In this document: positions 21,614 to 30,654 of the stretch, piece after piece | Layout of the letters: each line of letters starts with the position of its first letter | Position numbering within the stretch: the first letter of the stretch is position 1 | Assembly (NCBI GenBank): GCA_947311845.1 | Contig: CAMZMU010000075.1 | Span: 19,195,366 to 19,259,365 of the forward strand | Source: Poa pratensis | Lineage: Eukaryota; Streptophyta; Magnoliopsida; Poales; Poaceae | Direction of reading: 5' to 3' | Length of the DNA stretch: 64,000 nucleotides | Program-made: the position numbers and the translations under genes | Notes under the pieces: model-generated | Seen by the model: only the letters and a program-made list of their open reading frames with translations | Told to the model about the DNA's origin: nothing | Database searches by the model: none

Positions 21614-22387
21614 CTAATAGTATTCCTCGAGATGTGCCTGCGAATAAGATTCCACACGGAAACTGGTATCGTCGTGTTGAGGGTGATGCGCCGGAGGCTC
21701 GTAAATCCTGTGTGGCACAGGAGGACGCATCGTCGGCACGGCCGGCCAAGCGCCCTCGTCGTACGTCTTGGACGGCCACGTTGTGCGTCCAGACGGCTGC
21801 GGCGGTGTCTCGTATTTCTTGGATGCCACACGTGCAGGAGGAGGACGTACCGGCGGCACGTTGGGTTGCACCGGCGCACGAGGAGTCACAGTCCACGCCG
21901 TCGCCGGCTGAGTTGGCTCGTATCTATTGGATGGCACTGCGGCATGAATTGGCATCGTCACCGCCGGCGGCGGCACCGGCGCACGAGGTGCCACCGCCCT
22001 CCAGGCCGGATGTGGCTCCTCATATCTCTTGGGTGGAGCGACGGGAGGAATTATCGTCGCCGGCGGCTCCGTCCATGCCGGCTCGTGTCTCTTGGATGGC
22101 AAGGTGGCAGGAACTGCCGTCGTCGAGGGCTCATGCGCCTTGTTACAACAGGGTGGCACCGTCCCATGAGGAGTTGTCACGGGCGGCTTAGGCGCCGGCG
22201 CGGGAGACACATGATGAGGAGGCACCAAATCCGACGGCGGCGCATAGCCAGGCGCCGTCACGACGCTTGGTGGTGGCTGCGTCGGCGGTGGATGATGCTG
22301 GTCAGGGTCTTTGGCGCTGCCGCAGCAGAACCAGATGTTGCAGGAGAGGTTATCGCAGGAGAGGCTAAGAGATGGGCATGCAGACAT
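21614..22387 (-). CDS. proline-rich repeat protein, uncharacterised
   Basis: This uninterrupted 257-residue ORF on the minus strand starts at the ATG at 22387; a TTG two codons upstream is not needed. The N-terminus carries five cysteines (C4, C11, C16, C21, C22, with FCCGSA). The rest is Pro/Ala-rich with imperfect repeats around K/R-x-Y-E-x-P: SKRHEPAW, PKRYEEPHPAW, SNRYEPTQPATAW, SKKYETPPQP, SKTYDEG and HRIYEPP. It ends HLEEYY. A CTATATAACC box lies about 70 bp upstream, so a single-exon transcribed gene is plausible. There is no signal peptide or transmembrane segment. The composition recalls cell-wall or structural proline-rich proteins, but no family was recognised and the biological role is unknown. 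A 315-codon Arg-rich ORF on the other strand is taken as a shadow. Confidence 0.6.
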   Translation of the reverse strand: MSACPSLSLSCDNLSCNIWFCCGSAKDPDQHHPPPTQPPPSVVTAPGYAPPSDLVPPHHVSPAPAPKPPVTTPHGTVPPCCNKAHEPSTTAVPATLPSKRHEPAWTEPPATIIPPVAPPKRYEEPHPAWRAVAPRAPVPPPAVTMPIHAAVPSNRYEPTQPATAWTVTPRAPVQPNVPPVRPPPARVASKKYETPPQPSGRTTWPSKTYDEGAWPAVPTMRPPVPHRIYEPPAHHPQHDDTSFRVESYSQAHLEEYY

Positions 22388-22456
22388 GCTCAACCACTCT
22401 CTCCGTGTCTACTTATTTTGAAGATTGTTGTACCTCGCTACAGGTTTACACCTGGG

Positions 22457-22466
22457 GTTATATAGG
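22457..22466 (-). promoter_or_regulatory. TATA box of the proline-rich ORF
   Basis: CTATATAACC on the minus strand lies about 70 bp upstream of the ATG at 22387, a normal distance for a short plant 5' UTR. Confidence 0.5.
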
Positions 22467-22467
22467 G

Positions 22468-22955
22468 AAGTATACATGGTCATCTGACTATTGGTAGCCT
22501 AGCTTGGATGTTAAGATCTGCGTGGTTGCTAATTACATTGACTTGACCGAATGTAAGTGGTCGGTCTCTTTGGTGAAGGATCAGATTCCATCGCCCACTC
22601 CAACTTTCTGTGCTCGGCAAATCATGCAATATATCCTTATCCGATGGATCTGAGTCCTAATTAACCACATTTCATTCCTTTCAGTTTCTAACTTTCTATA
22701 CGATGAAGACAGTACGTACACGGTACATAGTATCGTAGCTACACAGAGATGATTTCAGTAATGATTTGTTCCCACAAAATAGTTCTTATCCCAACGGCCA
22801 AAAATGGGACATTGTTTGACAGGTTCTAAGACGCTTTTGCCTCGGGACTTCACGAGATGATAGGATAACAACTCAACAGCTCAACCAAAAATGAACCCCA
22901 ACGCCTAGTCCTTGGGGAATCAAACTCAAATCAACCAAACTCTTTAGTAAAATGG
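22468..22955. other. intergenic, nothing recognised
   Basis: Upstream flank of the proline-rich ORF. No other gene or repeat is identified. Confidence 0.4.
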
Positions 22956-23700
22956 TATATTTTTTTGCGGAGAGGCCTAAGGCCATATATTATCTGAAAC
23001 TAGCTCTTAACAGAACATTCTTAAAATAAAAAGAAATAAAACAAAAGTACTTGAAAAGTTCAGCACCATCTTCCTTTTGAATCCCTCGACGGGGCGCCGT
23101 AAGCAAAGCTCGATGCCGCCTCTGAGCCTCCGGCATAGCAAAGCTCGTGCCAGAAATCTTGAATAATCCCAGACGCTTGTATAAGCAGCGGCCGAAAAGT
23201 CACCGACGTAGACCAGATGATGCCGGTGGCCATGATCTCGAGAGATCGACGTCCCGGAGAAGCTACTACTAAGAAGGGCTGGGAGAATAATCCCATCTCC
23301 GGCCAGGCGGAGATGGGCCGGGGACACCAAATTCGTAAGTTCCCCGACGAAGCCGTACCTGGCTGAGCCTCATCAGGGGAGACGGTACTTGTGGACACCA
23401 ATACGATGCGACAACATCCCCACCACTGAACGCCGCCACCGTAGACATACACTTATCACTTCAGGCCTAAAGCCAGATGATCAACTCCAAACTCCAGCCC
23501 GTCAACGCTCCTCCGGAGAAGAACACCGATCTAGGGCGGGCTGAAAGACCTTTATTCTCATGCTACCGATGCCCCTACACCAGAGGCGAAGAACTTGAAA
23601 ACCCTGTGGGGACCAGTCCTCCGATCCGAGGTCCCCCCACCCTCCATCGGCCAAGGGTAGGAGCCAGATCGCCTCTCTCACAGGAACCCTAGGAATATGT
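22956..23700 (-). mobile_element. retroposon remnant, minus strand
   Basis: On the minus strand the block runs from a GATCTGGCTCCTACCCTTGG leader (23670 side), through GC-rich sequence with short ORFs, to GGCCTTAGGCCTCTCCGC and a run of seven A (22968-22962). The layout matches short, poly(A)-ended non-LTR elements of grasses. No reverse transcriptase is encoded. Boundaries are approximate and no target duplication was identified. Confidence 0.45.
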
Positions 23701-23737
23701 TTCGCCGCTACAGTTTTTGTCTCAGGCCTTAAATAAA

Positions 23738-23884
23738 GGGCTTATTGTTTTTGTGCCCTACCTCGCTCAGTTCTACTCGTCTGTGCCCTACCTGCGTAGT
23801 TTTCCTCGTCTGTGCCCTACCTGACTCTTTCGAGGCTCGAAGATGGCGAAGACAGACGTTTCCATCCGGTCAAGGCCTTTGACT
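23738..23884 (+). repeat. MULE left TIR
   Basis: 147-bp inverted repeat partner of 29536-29682, with a few mismatches. It contains three direct copies of GTGCCCTACCT at about 30-bp spacing (23753, 23783, 23812), then ACTCTTTCGAGGCTCGAAG. Confidence 0.92.
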
Positions 23885-24061
23885 GTTAACGAAGCTGTGA
23901 CATGTGGGCCCAACGAAGTGCATGCACCCGTGCGCACCAATGCTGCTCGCCGTCCCCACTTAAAGCTTACAGGTGGGGCCAGCTTAGGAGGAGTGCTTGC
24001 ATGCAGCCGTACGAGCGTGTCCATGCCTGCTCGTCGTCCTCGCGCCTTCAATGGCGTGCCA

Positions 24062-24078
24062 CCCCCCCCCCCCCCCCG
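24062..24078. repeat. poly-C run
   Basis: About 17 C in a row; length may be uncertain in any assembly. Confidence 0.9.
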
Positions 24079-24344
24079 GCCGGCAAAAAGCTGCCTCGCC
24101 GCCTACGCTGCCGGCCCGGCCGCACATATGCTATGCCGCCTTCGCGTCTCTCTTGCCTAGTCTGTCCCGCCGCAAGCTGAGCAGTCTGGCAAGCCGAATC
24201 AATGCCCGGTCGTCATTGCTGCCAGTCCAGACGCGACGCCGTCCAGACCGCATATGGCTAGAAAAGGAGCCATTTCCTTACCCATTGCGCCCAGTCATCC
24301 CCTCTTCCTCTCCTTGACACCCTCGCCCAGTCCCTCATCTTTCC

Positions 24345-26612
24345 ATGGCGCGTGGTGGTGGCCGCTCCACTCCCAGCTTGAACCGTCGTCGCCACGTCCG
24401 CTATCCTTGGTTTCTTGAGTTGAGCAAGGGCAGCTGATGATCCCGAAGAGCAAGTCTTGATGCTTGCACAAATAAATGGGCTTAGGTTGAGACTCCAAGT
24501 GCAGAGTGTATAGTAAGTGGAAGACAGTTTTCCCCACGAGGGGTGACTCGAGGGTTTAATATCGAACTCTCGGGGAATCTGAAGTGGTAGATTTATCTTC
24601 TTATCCTTCTTTTGGTTACCTACAAAACAAGGTTAGATGTTTTGGTCCTCAACCTCACCTGTGGTTGTCAAGCACAAGGTGTAAGAATGATATCAGGATA
24701 GTTATGCAATGCAAACAAGAAATAAATATGCAATGATGGTGGATGCAATGATAAATGATATTTTTGGGTTTTTGAATGATGTATGCAAGATGAAAAATAT
24801 TTTTGTATTTTCGGATTTAATGATGGCTGAAAATAGAAAAGTGGTATATGGTGTTGGAAAGATATTTCTTATGATTAAAAATGGACTGGGGTTCATGGTT
24901 TCACAAATGCACTCTCTCTTTATAAAGTGGTAGACAATGGAACACACAAAGTTAACATATGAGATTGCAACACAGGGTTTGATAACAAGTTACTTAGATA
25001 TATGGGCATCACGTCCTAACATAGAGATCTTTTGGTTATTAACCTCTCTTATACTCCACCAAGATGCGAACTAAATCACAACACCTCAGTAATTAAGATA
25101 ACTCAGAGTATAGCATTATGTATCATGACATGAAGTGAAAATAAGAACATGCTAGATCTAGTCATGGAGTAGTGGCAATGGTCACGCCCACATCCCCGAT
25201 AGCATGGTATTTTAGTTTATCCCTAGTGAGGCAACAAAGTAAGGTAAAGATACCAAAGTGGATCGCAGAACTTTCTCTCACGTTCACTGCACTAGCCATC
25301 CCCCGTTACTCCAACTAATGCACACGTTCCCCCACACACGCTCTCATAAACATGCTTGATCAAAATAAGTAGACAAGAACGGGGTACATAATATGCATCT
25401 ATACTCATAACTGAAACAAACATTGCAATCTCAAACATATATTAACTCATAAAGATCCACCACAAAGGTATTACAACGGTGACCGTAATCATGTTCAGCA
25501 GCTCATACGGTGCTAATTAGTGAAACTCAAGAGAGGAGAGATACATAAGTTACTTCCACAAACCCATAGTCCAGAGGTGGACTACTCCCTCTTCATCATG
25601 GAGACGGTGGAGAAGTCGATGGAGAAGATGGAGACCACGCCGGCAGCGCCCCGCCGGAGTTTTCCCCCTCCAATCTGCAGCTCCTGATCTCCGTTTCGGT
25701 GTTTCTGTGTTTTTGCGGCGCTCCTTCCAGAGAACGTAGGGGGACCTTTTTTATAGGCGTTTTTAGGTCAAAACTATGTCGGTGGAGCGAAGATCGACGG
25801 CAACGGAGCCACGAGGGCCAAACGAGTGGGCCCCACGCGGCCACAGTACCTGGCCGCGTGGGCCACCCCCGTTTGGTCCTCGGACCTCCGTTTGTTCGCT
25901 TCCTTCGCCCACGGGTCTTCTTCCTTCCAAATATTGACGCCCGTAAATTTCCAGGTGATTTCGTTGACGTTTGGGTCCCTGAAACATTAAAATAAGAAAA
26001 CGAGTTTTTCTGCCTGTGCAGGGTTAATTCCATAAAAATAGGAAATCATTGAGATATTTCCAAAATCATGATAAAACATTGATATAACCCTTATATGATG
26101 CAAATATGATTGGAATATAAGCAATTAAAGTGCAAAGTTCATGTATGCATTTTACATGCATCAGCAGCAGCATGGGCCGTGGGCGTGGGCGCACTCCTCC
26201 AAGGTCGAGTAGGATCCGTGCATCCTGGGAGTATCCTCCGAGCTCGAGCAGGCGCAGGGGCAGGGCCATTGCTCCCGATCCCATTCCCTTCATCGATCTG
26301 TCCGGGGAGGAGGGGGAGGAGGAGGAGGAGGAGGAGGTCATGGACTCGGGTATGGCCTGGGCCAGGGCCGACTATCAAGCCACGGAGCAGGCCATGCATT
26401 CCGCCGAGCAGCAACAGCTCATGGATGCTATGGTCGCTTCTATTGTCGAATCAGAAGCCGCGGAGAAGGCGAGAGCCGCGAAGTATGCGGACGACATGCA
26501 GAAGGCTCTGAACAGCTCGGAGAGCAAGGGCAACGCCCCAATGGAGGTCGACGGCAAGGGTAAGGGCAAGGCCAAGTCGGTGGAGGTTTCCGATGACGAG
26601 GATGAGTGGTAG
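24345..26612 (+). pseudogene. MULE-borne ORF split in frame by a solo LTR
   Basis: Codons 1-30 lie at 24345-24434 (MARGGGRSTPSLNRRRHVRY and on to ELSKGS). Codons 31-177 lie at 26169-26612, beginning SMGRGRGRTPPR and ending SDDEDEW with a TAG. Disregarding the 1,729-bp LTR and one 5-bp target copy, the frame is continuous with no stop. The product would have a basic Arg/Gly/Ser-rich N-terminal half, an IDLSGEEGEE...EEEV acidic run, an alpha-helical Ala/Glu/Gln stretch (YQATEQAMHSAEQQQLMDAM), and a K/G-rich then acidic tail. It looks disordered and possibly nuclear. No domain was recognised. As it stands the LTR separates start and body, although an internal ATG at 26172 could still start the second part. 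Confidence 0.6.
24435..26163. mobile_element. solo LTR inside the MULE ORF
   Basis: This 1,729-bp segment starts TGATG and ends CATCA, with a perfect 5-bp target duplication GCAGC (24430-24434 and 26164-26168). No internal primer site, polypurine tract or retroviral ORF is present, so it is a solo LTR left by recombination. On the minus strand it opens TGATGCATGTAAAATGC. The family was not identified. Confidence 0.85.
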
Positions 26613-27099
26613 TCCATTTTAGTTATTAGTTGTTTTAAGGGCAAGGCCAAGGGTACCAAGGAATTTTAGTTGTTGATCTATTTTATAATTTTGTACTATG
26701 CACCAATGAATATTATGTTGTCTCGTTATTAGTTGTTTTAATTATGAATTATGTCAAACTCTTGCAAAATTCGTTTTTTTCAGTCCCAAAATTTACAACT
26801 TAGTCTACCATGAATCTACGCAATTGCAAAGAAAAAAGTCGGAAATATTCACCCCTTAGCTATGAAATTTGGCCTTGTGCATTGACATTTTGAAGTTTCC
26901 AATTATGTGTGAAAATCCCCATTTGGCCGTGTACATTGACCAATCAGATCGCAGAATGAGCTTCTCGCAGATCGCCAGAGTCTGCCCGCAGATTCCTTCT
27001 AGAAGAACGATCGAACGGCTGCACTTCGGCGAGGTTTGGGACGGGGTTTGGAGGCAGTCAACGGGGTTTTGAAAAGTTTGACAAAGTTTCAAAGTTTGA
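26613..27099. other. MULE interior, no gene seen
   Basis: 3' flank of the split ORF. It includes a duplicated AGTTATTAGTTGTTTTAA and TTAGTTGTTTTAAT pattern. Short ORFs have no motif. Confidence 0.4.
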
Positions 27100-28137
27100 T
27101 TTTGGAGTGACTAAGAAAGATCCAGACTTAGTTTTTCATTTTCATGTTTTAAACTTGTTTAAATGTTGGTCAAAGTTAGGTTTGACCAACATTTGCAATG
27201 AGCTTCAAAAATTCCAAAAAAAATAAAAAAAAGGAAAAACATGCGCACATATTCTTCTTATGTCATATACTAATGATTCAAGTTCATAACCAAGGTCTAT
27301 ATACATTCGGACCAAAAATTCATGTATCTAATGTGATATATCTCGAACTATGTCGCATGAAGTCAAGAGTGAAGAGAAGGGGTTTTGGATTTGCAACATG
27401 AAAGTTTCAAAAAACTCACCAAAGCATCATTTTGGAGTGACTAAGAAGGATCCAGGCTTAGTTTTTCATTTTCATGTTTTAAACTTGTTTAAATGTTGGT
27501 CAAAGTTAGGTTTGACCAATATTTGAAATGAGCTTCAAAAATTAAAAAAATCAAAAAAAGGAAAAACCTGCGCACATAGTCTTCTTATGTCATATACTAA
27601 CGATTCAAGTTGATAAACAAGGTCTATATACATTTGAACCAAAAATTCATATATCTAATGTGATATATCTCAAACTATGTCGCATGAAGTCAAGAGTGAA
27701 GAGAAGGGGTTTTGGATTTGCAACATGAAAGTTTCAAAAAACTCACCAAAGCTTCATTTTGGAGTGACTAAGAAGGATCCATGCTTATTTTTCATTTTCA
27801 TGTTTTAAACTTGTTTAAATGTTGGTCAAAGTTAGGTTTGACCAATATTTGAAATGGGCTTAAAAAAATCAAAAAAAGGAAAAACCTGCGCACATAGTCT
27901 TCTCATGTCATATACTAACGAGTCAAGTTGATAAACAAGGTCTATATACATTCAAACGTAAAATTCACGTATCTAATGTGATATCTCAAACTATGTCGTA
28001 TGAAGTCAAGTGTGAAGAGAAGGGGGAGAAGGGGTTTTGGATTTGCCAAAACTCACCAAAGCTTCATTTTGAGGTGAATAAGAAGGATCTGAACTTACTT
28101 TTTCATTTTCATATTTTAAACAGTTTTCGTTTGTTTT
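27100..28137. repeat. tandem array, unit about 310-330 bp, 3.2 copies
   Basis: TTTGGAGTGACTAAGAA recurs at 27101, 27431 and 27758, and TTTGAGGTGAATAAGAA at 28068. Spacings are 330, 327 and 310 bp. Each unit contains GTTTTAAACTTGTTTAAATG, TTAGGTTTGACCAA, GCGCACATA and GAAGAGAAGGGGTTTTGG. It is AT-rich and non-coding. Confidence 0.88.
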
Positions 28138-28637
28138 TCGTGTCCCAGAGCGTCCAGGTCACGTCCAGTTCACGCTCGGTGGCATGACACGAGTGCACGC
28201 ATGCAAGTTGGCACGTAAACATAAAGGGTGATCGCGTCAGTTCATGCAAAAAATGGTTGCAACATGTCTAGACATGTCTAGATGGATCAAAACGTTCCCA
28301 ATTGCGGTCAATTTGACCAACACGTCCATGCACGGCAACTGTTCGGCAAATGTACAACACGCGTCTAGATGCTCCAGATGACGTGGTGAACAATTACTGT
28401 CCTGTCATTTCATCTGAACGCCATCGAGTGCGAATATAGTCGTAATGTGCAGTCTTTTCACACTGGTTTTGGCAAAATACGAAGCGACCGTCTGTTCATT
28501 TCCGCATGCGGTTATCGATGGACGCGCCGTCGCAGTTAATTCATCTATATCCCTCCTCAAAGATAAAAACCACGATGCGTATGCGGTTCCAAAGCAGTTC
28601 TTCTCTCTTCTCTCCCAAAAACCCCAATCTCTCTGCC
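28138..28637. other. MULE interior upstream of the acidic pseudogene
   Basis: Contains a perfect 16-bp palindrome ACATGTCTAGACATGT (28262-28277). A CAATCTCTCTGCC leader precedes the ATG. No other feature seen. Confidence 0.4.
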
Positions 28638-28973
28638 ATGGCGGACGAATGGTGGCAGAACGACGCCATTCCGAGCGACTCGGACAGCGAGGGCAACCCC
28701 ATCTCGTGGTGGGACGAGGGCCACGGGCACTAGCAAGAAAACCTCGACAGCGACGACGACGACGGCGAGGGCGACGACGACGGCCAAGGCGGGGGCCATG
28801 GCTCCGACTCTGACCCCGACTCCGACGACGACAATGAGGAGGAGGAGGAGGAGGAGCCGCCGAACGACGACTCCGACTCCGAGGAGGATGACGACGACGG
28901 AGACGACGATGACTCCGACGACGATGACTCCGACAACAACGACGCACCGCCAGCGAAGAGGCGGCGGATGTAG
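28638..28973 (+). pseudogene. acidic Asp/Ser-rich protein gene with one stop
   Basis: From the ATG at 28638 the frame reads MADEWWQNDAIPSDSDSEGN then PISWWDEGHGH and a TAG at 28731-28733. It then continues open (QENLDSDDDDGEG...) through long Asp/Glu/Ser runs to PPAKRRRM and a TAG at 28971-28973, 111 codons in all. The basic AKRRR end after an acidic body suggests a nuclear protein; no domain is recognised. It lies inside the MULE, probably as cargo. The internal stop may be a real mutation or a sequencing error. Confidence 0.5.
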
Positions 28974-28996
28974 GAGCTGAGGCGGAGGAAGTAGGA

Positions 28997-29150
28997 GCCC
29001 GCTGCCGGTGTAGTAGAAGTGCAGTAGTTGCACTGCTACTGATTAGTAGTAGTAGTATTAGCCCGCCGCCGGTATAGTAGCAGTGCAGTAGTTGCACTGC
29101 TACTGATTAGTAGTATTAGCCCGCCGCCGGCGTAGCAGTTGCACTGCAGT
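28997..29150. repeat. 63/58-bp tandem repeats with internal hairpin
   Basis: GCCCGCYGCCGGYRTAG starts at 28997, 29061 and 29119. Each full unit contains AGTGCAGTAGTTGCACTGCT, which can fold as GTGCA-GTAGT-TGCAC. It follows the acidic pseudogene, in its 3' flank. Confidence 0.75.
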
Positions 29151-29535
29151 AATCTTTTGTAATCAGTTTCTTAACTGAATGTGAATTATGAATCCTAGTT
29201 TCAGTTTCAATTTCCCTGTGCAAATTCTAATTATGAATCCTAATTCTAAAGTTCAGTTTCCTAATGATTTAATTACAGTGTTAACGATGTACTAATCAAC
29301 GAATTCTCACTAAACAATGAATAAATAAATGTTGATTCAGACAAAAAATTATTCATCAGAATATTTGTAATTAAGTTCAAAATTGAATGGTTAATCTTGG
29401 GGCCGAGATGTCCCAACCTGGGCGTCAGACTCGCTTCCTGGCAAACCGTCCCCACCTACCTGTCCCACTTGAGCGGTCCCACTTGTCAACTCACGAGATG
29501 CCCCAGGCCGACCCCACTAGTCAGGCCAAGTGACG

Positions 29536-29682
29536 GTCAAAGGAGGTTGACCAGACGGAAACGTCCGTCTTCGCCATCTTCGAGCCTCGAAAGAGTCAGG
29601 TAGGGCACAAACGAGGAAAACTACGCAAGTAGGGCACAGCCGAGTAAAACTGAGTGAGGTAGGGCACAGAAACAATAAGCCC
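29536..29682 (-). repeat. MULE right TIR
   Basis: Inverted partner of 23738-23884. It ends CAATAAGCCC immediately before the TTAAATAAA duplication and carries the same three GTGCCCTAC direct repeats in inverted orientation. Confidence 0.92.
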
Positions 29683-29691
29683 TTAAATAAA

Positions 29692-30654
29692 ATGGTATTT
29701 CACTGCACATGGTTCATGGATTCTCGCAATCAAGGAGGAAACTTGAAATAAGAGGGTGTCTTGGACTTGAGCCACACACACTAATGGGTTTCCACTGCTT
29801 GCGAGTGCCTAAACAATCAGCAAAGGATTTTTCATGTGCAAACTCTAAGCAGGTTGTCGGTGGGGAGACAGAGATGGAGTACCATGTGGCATTCGCGTTG
29901 CCAAGTTTCATACGTAGGAAACTTCGCTAACTATTTTGAAAATTATTATTTAAAAGAAATCGCGTGACGGCCACCAGAGCAGTACCTCCTCTCGCTAGAG
30001 CAGCATGGATGGAACGGAAAGACCGGCTACATCCTTGGTGATGAACGGGAGGCTATTGCCTGACCCCCTCAACTATGGGATCGGGTGGTGGTGCAGCATC
30101 ATGTGGTCGATATCAAGATCGGGGTGGCGGACGTCCTTTTCCTCCATGGTGGAGTCCCTCCCCCGCCGATGATCCATCATAGGAAGGAGTTGTCCTAATG
30201 CGAGGCCGACAATGAGGTGTGGGGGGGGGGGGGGGGGGGGGGTGTCACGTTCTTGGTGAAGTCCGCTTGCGTGGCAACGCCAAGGGCGAGGAGGAATATA
30301 GTGTGGCCAACGCCCACCAGGGGAGAGGAGGAGAGAATGGCCGACAACGGGTTTTGGGTGTAGCTTGCCCAGCAGTCGAGCACCGACGGCCGCGCGGGGG
30401 TCTGAGAGAGGCCTCGTGTGGAAGAGGGGAGATAAGATAGGGATATAGAGGGAGAAAGAGTAGACATCGTTCCTCAACTCCTCCATCTCAACCAATGAGA
30501 ATAAAGCATGCATATCAGTTGGTGGTTGTGCCGAGTGTTAGGTACAAAACATTCGGCATAATCTTTTACCTATTCTCTGCTTTACACGGTTTCATTGAAA
30601 TTTATTATATTGATTTGTCCTATTTATGTGAAGCTAATACAAAAATAACAACAT
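29692..30654. other. intergenic with a 22-G run
   Basis: A plus-strand ORF at 29709-29930 (ending YHVAFALPSFIRRKLR) and GC-rich sequence 29990-30470 show no identifiable family. A run of 22 G at 30221-30242 is probably unreliable in length. Confidence 0.4.

Larger units (their letters stand above)
23738..29682. mobile_element. Mutator-like element (MULE) with cargo ORFs
   Basis: This 5,945-bp element is bounded by 147-bp terminal inverted repeats (23738-23884 and 29536-29682) that begin GGGCTTATTGTTT. It is flanked by a perfect 9-bp duplication TTAAATAAA (23729-23737 and 29683-29691), the hallmark of Mutator superfamily insertion. No MURA transposase is recognisable, so it is non-autonomous. 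It contains a 177-codon ORF split by a solo LTR, a ~330-bp tandem array and an acidic-protein pseudogene. Without the LTR it would be about 4.2 kb. The presence of gene-like cargo makes it Pack-MULE-like; whether the cargo is host-derived cannot be told from the window alone. Confidence 0.93.

Noticed and set aside
21518..22465. 315-codon plus-strand ORF, Arg/His-rich
   Set aside because: It is the complement of the proline-rich minus-strand ORF; Pro/Ala codons read backwards give Arg/Gly-rich protein. The minus strand has the TATA box and structured repeats.
28730..29033. Ser-rich and Arg-rich ORFs around the acidic pseudogene
   Set aside because: They are alternative frames of GAC/GAG-rich codons; only the frame with ATG, acidic body and AKRRR tail is coherent.
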